Below are positions 1 to 3,498 of a DNA stretch of 5,169 nucleotides, in pieces (positions within the stretch are counted from its first letter, which is position 1; each line of letters begins with the position of its first letter). A model generated the notes under the pieces. That model saw only the letters and a list, made by a program, of their open reading frames with translations. It was not told the DNA's origin and did not search any database. This DNA comes from DASPPK01 sp041479575. Lineage in GTDB: Archaea; Thermoproteota; Bathyarchaeia; Bathyarchaeales; Bathycorpusculaceae. Both the position numbers and the translations under genes were made by a program. Location: NCBI GenBank assembly GCA_041479575.1, contig JBGOYH010000152.1, positions 1 through 5,169 of the forward strand. Reading direction: 5' to 3'.

Positions 1-1
1 C

Positions 2-15
2 TTTATAGTTTAAAT
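2..15 (+). promoter_or_regulatory. Possible archaeal TATA-like promoter for the zinc-ribbon frame
   Basis: Two overlapping AT-rich boxes, TTTATA (2-7) and TTTAAAT (9-15), lie about 35-50 bp before the TTG/GTG start candidates at 50 and 53. Archaeal TATA boxes sit about 25 bp upstream of transcription start, so a start near 35-40 and a leader of roughly 10-15 bases would follow. A weak purine stretch, AGGGA, lies at 41-45. The site is called from sequence alone, and the window edge hides what is upstream. Confidence 0.35.
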
Positions 16-52
16 CTTTCTTGATTGACAACTGTACGTTAGGGACCTGTTG

Positions 53-142
53 GTGGCAGAAGAAGTTCTGGTCTGCCCCTTCTGTGGCGCACCGCACAGT
101 GAAAGTATCCCAGCTGGAGTTGTCCAAGTGAAATGTCATTAG
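53..142 (+). pseudogene. N-terminal fragment of a zinc-ribbon protein, truncated at the palindromic element
   Basis: This 29-codon frame reads VAEEVLVCPFCGAPHSES, then IPAGVVQVKCH, and a TAG stop. CPFCGAP is a classic zinc-knuckle CxxC half. A ribbon needs a second CxxC about 15-20 residues later. Here the second pair has started (VKC) and the frame ends one residue on, at 140-142, immediately before the inverted-repeat element starts at 143. That makes it the N-terminus of a longer protein cut by the element or by an adjacent deletion. I recall archaeal proteins with a CPYCGAP...VQVKCxYC start, probably nucleic-acid- or protein-binding, but cannot name the function. The start is GTG at 53 or TTG at 50; an in-frame TGA at 26-28 limits extension. 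It could also be a genuine 29-residue peptide, but half a zinc site argues against that. Confidence 0.55.
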
Positions 143-187
143 AGCGCGCATGCTTGTTCCTAAATTGGTCTAAAATGGTTTTTATTC
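143..187 (+). repeat. Left arm of the inverted repeat
   Basis: This arm is 45 nt. Against the reverse complement of the right arm it differs at six positions, all substitutions and no gaps. It begins with the GC-rich AGCGCGCATG and then becomes AT-rich (TTCCTAAA, TAAAATGG, TTTTTATTC). The AT-rich inner part could also serve as a TATA-type promoter. Confidence 0.85.
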
Positions 188-313
188 TTCTTTTGCCTAT
201 CTGCGTTTGATTTGGACTTGCTTGATACTAGGTCTTGGCTGCGTTGAGACGGACAGCGCAAGAAGGTCAAAAACAGATGCGCGCCTCAAAACTGCCTCCA
301 AAAGCCCTAAAAA

Positions 314-358
314 GAATAAATACCATTTTTAACCATTTTAGGAACACACATGCGCGCT
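314..358 (-). repeat. Right arm of the inverted repeat
   Basis: This is the inverted partner of 143-187, 45 nt long. It contains GAATAAATACC at its inner end, TTTTAGGAACA in the middle and CATGCGCGCT at its outer end. The adjoining transporter remnant becomes readable at 357-360, directly at this arm's outer end. Confidence 0.85.
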
Positions 359-359
359 G

Positions 360-731
360 GGCATAGGTGGAACTTTCGTGATAACGGCAACGTCTTTCAT
401 AGTCGCTCAGGTTCTCGAAAGATGGTTTGGGCAATGCAATGGGAATCTCTGGAATCAACATGCCTTTGGCAACAGTGATCGCTCTGCCTACGGCTAGCGC
501 GTTGTTGATAGCTTTCGGTTGGCGTTTCCCTTTTTGTCTCAACATGGCTGTTGGAGTTGTTGCGACAATTGTCTATTTGATAGTGATTCGAGAAGGACCA
601 TTTGCCAGGCATAAAGTTGAAGGAAGTGTACGAAAAGCTGTTCTGAATGCTGAGATTTGGAAAGTAGGGCTGGCATGGCTGTTCTTTCAGCGATCGGCGC
701 AGTTATGATCTACACTTTGAGAACTCGGTGA
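360..731 (+). pseudogene. Decayed major facilitator superfamily (MFS) transporter fragment
   Basis: MFS proteins are 12-helix membrane carriers, usually about 400 residues. Only a middle portion and perhaps the tail survive here. From 360 the frame reads GIGGTFVITATSFIVAQVL, then ERWFG, matching the fourth helix and following loop. At about 426-431, in a TTTGGG run, the frame moves by one base and continues as GNAMGISG through helices five and six. It includes the typical FGWRFPF after helix five and a cytoplasmic IREGPFARH stretch. The text EIWKVGLAWLFFQ resembles the start of helix seven. The frame stops at TGA 706-708. In a third frame, 672-731 encodes AVLSAIGAVMIYTLRTR and a stop, which looks like a final MFS helix and basic tail and suggests an internal deletion joining helix seven to helix twelve. 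The first three helices and the start codon are missing, cut at the palindromic element. The substrate is unknown. Confidence 0.75.
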
Positions 732-782
732 ATGTCAAGAGACTTATTGATCAAATTTCCAAATTGAAGCGTTCTTGCTAGC

Positions 783-1250
783 TCATTTCATATACGCAAC
801 AGTTTTCTCATACAACTTCTGAAAATGCTCACCGAACGTTCTGTCGCCTCTTTCTTTTCGCATCACTATAATCCATGACTCTAGTTTTTTCCAGTCTGAG
901 ATAATGTAGGCTCCGAGGCGATCGACAATTACGTCTAAGTCCACAAACTTCTTGTTGACCAGAAAGCCAACCTCTTCAAAGTAAGCTTCCACTTCATAAG
1001 GATAGTCACTGACTTCAAAGCTTTTGTCTTCTTCAGCCTTGTATTTTTCGTAGTCTTCGAACTGGAATTCTTCTTCAACCCATCTGAAGGCTTTGCGAAG
1101 TCTTTCATTCTCCGCCCATTCGAACAGTTTCATAGAGATCTCCAAGTTCTTATGTTGATCCATGTGTCTTAGCTGAAGAAGGATGAAGACGGTCGCGGAC
1201 GCGCCTGCGAGGGCTGAAAGGATGGCTGTCCATTCTATCAATGTGACCAT
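783..1250 (-). CDS. DUF4760-like small membrane-anchored protein
   Basis: This is a 155-residue protein of unknown function. Residues 6-26 (EWTAILSALAGASATVFILL) form one N-terminal transmembrane helix. A charged, mostly helical soluble domain follows, with LFEWAENERLRKAFRWVEEE near 43-62 and an acidic lysine-rich stretch near 63-85. After that comes a block I read as the family signature: YFEEVGFLVNKKFVDLDV, then LGAYIISDWKKLE. This pattern is typical of DUF4760 proteins, which are widespread, often near mobile or defence genes, and uncharacterised. The ATG at 1250 is the only good start: upstream in frame there is no ATG, GTG or TTG before a stop at about 1269-1271. A TATA-like box lies only about 20 bp upstream, so the message may be leaderless. 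The gene converges on the MFS remnant and is divergent from the nucleotidyltransferase gene. The DUF assignment is from memory of the family pattern. Confidence 0.8.
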   Translation of the reverse strand: MVTLIEWTAILSALAGASATVFILLQLRHMDQHKNLEISMKLFEWAENERLRKAFRWVEEEFQFEDYEKYKAEEDKSFEVSDYPYEVEAYFEEVGFLVNKKFVDLDVIVDRLGAYIISDWKKLESWIIVMRKERGDRTFGEHFQKLYEKTVAYMK

Positions 1251-1267
1251 TCGAGGCTTCGACCTTG

Positions 1268-1273
1268 TTTATA
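1268..1273 (-). promoter_or_regulatory. TATA-like box for the DUF4760-like gene
   Basis: Read on the minus strand this is TATAAA within AGTATAAACAAGG. Its centre is about 20 bases before the ATG at 1250, slightly closer than the usual archaeal 25-bp distance from box to transcription start. A leaderless or near-leaderless transcript would follow. A weak AAGG lies between the box and the ATG. Confidence 0.45.
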
Positions 1274-1394
1274 CTTCAGATGGATAGCTATATTAGAATT
1301 GCATGTCCGTCACTGCAAGCCTGAGGGGCACATGCGAAAAGATGGTTTCGGATCGCTCTGTCATCAAACACTAAGTCCTTTAATGGCTCTCAAA

Positions 1395-1403
1395 TAATAT
1401 ATA
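1395..1403 (+). promoter_or_regulatory. TATA-like box for the nucleotidyltransferase gene
   Basis: TAATATATA is the best TATA-like sequence in the 184-bp divergent intergenic region. Transcription would start about 25 bp downstream, near 1424, leaving a leader of about 10 bases before the TTG at 1435. Purine-rich AAAGGCAGGG (1422-1431) precedes that TTG and could act as a ribosome-binding site, which supports TTG over the ATG at 1471. Confidence 0.5.
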
Positions 1404-1434
1404 GGTGGAAGTCTAAAACCGAAAGGCAGGGACG

Positions 1435-2541
1435 TTGACTCCTAAGAACGTTGAGTTTGGCTGTGAATGTATGAGTAGATCTGTTCTTTATCAGGAACCA
1501 GGGGGGCCGTCATATGAAGTCGATTTGCCTTTGACATCTTTCGTAGATGTCAATGAAATAATGAAGGAACTTGGCTTGCCATCATACATTGACTTAGAAT
1601 ATTTTCCTATGCGAAGCGCAATTGTAACAATCTGGGCTTGCCAAAAAGCACCTGAACTTCGCAGACTGTATCCTAACGTGTATGAGAAAGAAGTTGACAA
1701 GAAACCTATTCCAGCATTGCTTTTCGGCGGGGCGGCAATGAAGGTTTGCTGCGACCATTCGAATGGAAAAGGCGCCCTTTCAAGGTCGATAAAAGACGTT
1801 GACTTCATAGTTCCCAAAAATCAGGGTTCCAATTTTTCCAAACTACTGTTAGGTATGAGCAAAGCCTTCGGAACCCATTACACATATTTCAAGACTAAGG
1901 GAGACGCGCTGTTCATTGCCATGCGGCAAGGTCAAAGATACAGAGTCAGAACTATAAACGGTCTTACTCCAGAGGGACTTCCGACTGTCACGGTTCTCGA
2001 CATTTTCTGCGATTCCATAGACTTGCGTCACAAAATAGACGTAAGAGACAGCTTCGAACATAGCAGGGAGAATTTGTACACCATCGGCTTGGAGTATCTT
2101 ATACTGTCCAAATCACAGTTCATTATGGACGCCTCTAAGAGCGATGTCGCCGCCTTGCTTGAAAAACATGGACAGGAGTTCAGAATTCTGCCCTGTCCTT
2201 GGTATGCTTCTGACAGGGTTGTCTTGGGTATGGAAGAAAAAGACATCAAAGATGTCTGCTCAATTTTCCTGGACCACACTGTGGGAGAAGGAAAAGGCGA
2301 AATCGGCCAGACTAAGATACGCAAAGTCCTAGACAAAGATAAGAAGCTGGCCTTGACGGTTACTCTTAATCTTCAAAACATGGCTGCAAGAACCGAACTG
2401 TTGGGGAAATGGTTGACATCTACAGAGATTGCAAAGGTTGTGGATAGGATTGATACTCTCTTGGCAGGATTGCCCAAGATTGACAAAAAGTGGGACAAAC
2501 CTTGGTGGAATACTGCTGTTGAAACTCCTTTGATCGGCTGA
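1435..2541 (+). CDS. Orphan nucleotidyltransferase-fold protein (AbiEii-like/MNT superfamily)
   Basis: This 368-residue protein shows the DNA polymerase beta-like nucleotidyltransferase core. LLFGGAAM (95-102) gives the helix-entry glycines G98-G99. IKDVDFIV (119-126) provides the paired metal-binding aspartates D121 and D123. TVLDIF (186-191) supplies the third acidic residue, D189. A helical substrate domain follows, with LEYLILSKSQF (219-229) and EEKDIKDV (267-274), like the KDxxD element seen downstream of the core in AbiEii-type enzymes. These enzymes transfer a nucleotide to RNA or protein, and some are toxins of two-gene systems. All three acidic positions are intact, so it may be active. 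Unusual are the N-terminal extension of about 90 residues and the absence of any AbiEi-type winged-helix antitoxin on either side. The TTG start fits the promoter spacing; ATG at 1471 (residue 13) is the alternative. The substrate is unknown, and a housekeeping role cannot be excluded. Confidence 0.75.
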   Translation: MTPKNVEFGCECMSRSVLYQEPGGPSYEVDLPLTSFVDVNEIMKELGLPSYIDLEYFPMRSAIVTIWACQKAPELRRLYPNVYEKEVDKKPIPALLFGGAAMKVCCDHSNGKGALSRSIKDVDFIVPKNQGSNFSKLLLGMSKAFGTHYTYFKTKGDALFIAMRQGQRYRVRTINGLTPEGLPTVTVLDIFCDSIDLRHKIDVRDSFEHSRENLYTIGLEYLILSKSQFIMDASKSDVAALLEKHGQEFRILPCPWYASDRVVLGMEEKDIKDVCSIFLDHTVGEGKGEIGQTKIRKVLDKDKKLALTVTLNLQNMAARTELLGKWLTSTEIAKVVDRIDTLLAGLPKIDKKWDKPWWNTAVETPLIG

Positions 2542-2545
2542 CACG

Positions 2546-3442
2546 TTATCTTTTTCGGATAAGCTCTTTGATAACGTTGTAGACTTCTTTTCTAGATACG
2601 CCGGCTCTTGATATTGGAAGGTCAAACTTGTTCTCTTTCGATTGGAGCCTCAGGAATGTTTCATGGTTTGGCGCGATGTAGATGGTAACGTCGGTGTAGT
2701 CTGACCATTTGCCATCTTTCACCCTGTTTCCTTGCGTGAGTTTGAATCCTTTTGCGCTCAAAGTCAGAGTTGTGTGATAACGTGACTTGTAGACGCTGTA
2801 GCCCACTGCAGTGGAAAGGGCAGCCGTAAACAATAGGGCCAAAGGCATATATTGAAGTGCTTGCCTCAAGCCGGAAATTGCAATTACGACTAGGAGCGAA
2901 GTGCTCAAGAAGAATATTATGAGAAAACTTTTCAGATAGCTGGGCACGTCAAAAGCTTCAAATTTCGCTTCTGTGAGTTTGAGGTATTTTGATAGCCCTT
3001 TTCCGAGAACATTACCAGAAAAGACGTTTTCTTTTGATGCCAGACTGTATGCCGTTATGCCTATTGTTTTTTCGTCCACGCTTGTGATTGCTTCTTTGAG
3101 ACTTTTTCCTAACGGTTGGCTTTGAACTAGGACGAGGAAAACCCAGTCGTCAGGCCCATACTTGTCTTTACATGACAGAATAATGTTTCTCAGAAGTTTG
3201 GAATCTACCTCTTGCGCTGTATGTAGAAGAAAATGGATCAAGTACTTCGGAGTGACAAAAGTTGAATATATTCTGGAAAGGAAAAAACCTCTCTCCTGTA
3301 GGCTTCCTGAAGCATATATTGGAAAACGTGTATTGCCAACCGTGTAGTCTCTGCGAACTTCGTTGAAATTTGCCAGCCACCTCAGGTTTCCTTTAACCAG
3401 CTGTTCTTCAACCATATCTATGATAAAGTTAAGTTCGTCCAC
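2546..3442 (-). CDS. Two-helix membrane protein with N-terminal soluble domain and PH-like C-terminal domain
   Basis: I do not recognise a named family for this 298-residue protein. Residues 1-165 form a soluble alpha/beta domain. Its best-defined part, about 85-155, alternates helix and strand (RNIILSCKDKYG, DDWVFLVLV, KTIGITAYSL, LGKGLSKYL), recalling Rossmann-like or PD-(D/E)XK-like cores, but no catalytic D/E-x-K is evident. Two close hydrophobic helices, about 171-192 and 197-216, form a membrane hairpin that would leave both ends on the same side. The C-terminal part (222-298) is beta-rich and ends in a helix: TTLTLSAKGFKL, GKWSDYTDVTIYI, FLRLQ, KFDLPIS, then VSRKEVYNVIKELIRKR. It resembles bacterial PH-like domains that follow a 2-TM hairpin. 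The start is GTG at 3442, backed by GGTG eight bases upstream; ATG nine codons in is the alternative. The stop lies four bases from the convergent nucleotidyltransferase stop. The function is unknown. Confidence 0.75.
   Translation of the reverse strand: MDELNFIIDMVEEQLVKGNLRWLANFNEVRRDYTVGNTRFPIYASGSLQERGFFLSRIYSTFVTPKYLIHFLLHTAQEVDSKLLRNIILSCKDKYGPDDWVFLVLVQSQPLGKSLKEAITSVDEKTIGITAYSLASKENVFSGNVLGKGLSKYLKLTEAKFEAFDVPSYLKSFLIIFFLSTSLLVVIAISGLRQALQYMPLALLFTAALSTAVGYSVYKSRYHTTLTLSAKGFKLTQGNRVKDGKWSDYTDVTIYIAPNHETFLRLQSKENKFDLPISRAGVSRKEVYNVIKELIRKR
2549..2557 (+). terminator. Possible short T-tract terminator for the nucleotidyltransferase gene
   Basis: TCTTTTTCG lies 8 bases after the TGA at 2539-2541, already inside the 3' end of the convergent gene. 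Archaeal RNA polymerase can terminate at runs of five or more T on the non-template strand. With only four bases between the two stop codons, some termination signal inside the opposite gene is expected. The evidence is weak. Confidence 0.3.
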
Positions 3443-3450
3443 TTTTGCAA

Positions 3451-3454
3451 CACC
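3451..3454 (-). promoter_or_regulatory. Ribosome-binding site deciding the GTG start at 3442
   Basis: GGTG, part of the canonical GGAGGTGA, lies eight bases before GTG (3440-3442) on the minus strand. This spacing favours the GTG over the in-frame ATG nine codons later. Confidence 0.45.
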
Positions 3455-3469
3455 AATAATTTTGACGTT

Positions 3470-3482
3470 AAAAAAATAAAAA
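3470..3482 (-). terminator. T-tract terminator after the APC permease
   Basis: On the minus strand this reads TTTTTATTTTTTT, 17 bases after the permease TAG at 3499-3501, and follows a CCCTCCC stretch. Archaeal transcription ends efficiently at oligo-T without a stem-loop. This suggests the permease and the 298-aa gene are separate transcription units despite sharing strand and lying 57 bp apart. Confidence 0.55.
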
Positions 3483-3488
3483 GGGAGG

Positions 3489-3497
3489 GTATTTAAG
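3489..3497 (-). promoter_or_regulatory. TATA-like box for the 298-aa membrane protein gene
   Basis: CTTAAATAC on the minus strand is close to an archaeal box A. Transcription would begin about 25 bp downstream, near 3468, just past the T-tract. That leaves about 26 bases of leader carrying GGTG (3451-3454), eight bases before the GTG start at 3442. The promoter overlaps the region where permease transcription would end. Confidence 0.45.
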
Positions 3498-3498
3498 A

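Larger units (their letters stand above)
143..358. mobile_element. 216-bp palindromic MITE-like element
   Basis: The ends are inverted copies of each other: AGCGCGCATG at 143-152 and CATGCGCGCT at 349-358. The similarity runs 45 nt inward on both sides with 39 of 45 identities and no gaps. Inside, ATCTGCGTTTGA (199-210) is matched inversely by TCAAAAACAGAT (267-278), 10 of 12. A small stem, CTTGGCTG (234-241) with CAGCGCAAG (254-262), sits almost exactly at the centre. The whole unit could fold into one long imperfect hairpin. No transposase-like frame is present, which fits a non-autonomous element whose enzyme is elsewhere. No target-site duplication is obvious in the bases flanking 143 and 358. 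Its edges coincide with the broken ends of two different genes, so it probably came with, or triggered, a deletion. Alternatives are a structured RNA or a back-to-back duplicated promoter region. Confidence 0.6.

Noticed and set aside
143..358. CRISPR-like or tandem repeat structure
   Set aside because: The arms are inverted and single-copy, with no regular spacing, and no direct repeat array occurs anywhere in the window.
267..545. 92-codon minus-strand open frame across the right arm and the MFS remnant
   Set aside because: It is antisense to recognisable MFS coding text, and its end lies in the palindromic element. The resemblance of its RACVFLKW text to a plus-strand reading of the left arm is explained by the inverted repeat itself.
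397..612. 71-codon minus-strand open frame
   Set aside because: Shadow of the MFS remnant in another frame, with no domain pattern and no start signals.
1338..1350. AAAGATGGTTT also present at 418-428 in the MFS remnant, suggesting a second MFS fragment or a direct repeat
   Set aside because: Only 11 bases match and the surrounding translation (AKRWFRIAL) soon loses any MFS pattern; chance is sufficient.
1251..1434. Possible tRNA or small RNA gene between the divergent genes
   Set aside because: No cloverleaf, no T-loop GTTCAA-like box and no conserved motif was seen; only promoters and one weak hairpin are supported.
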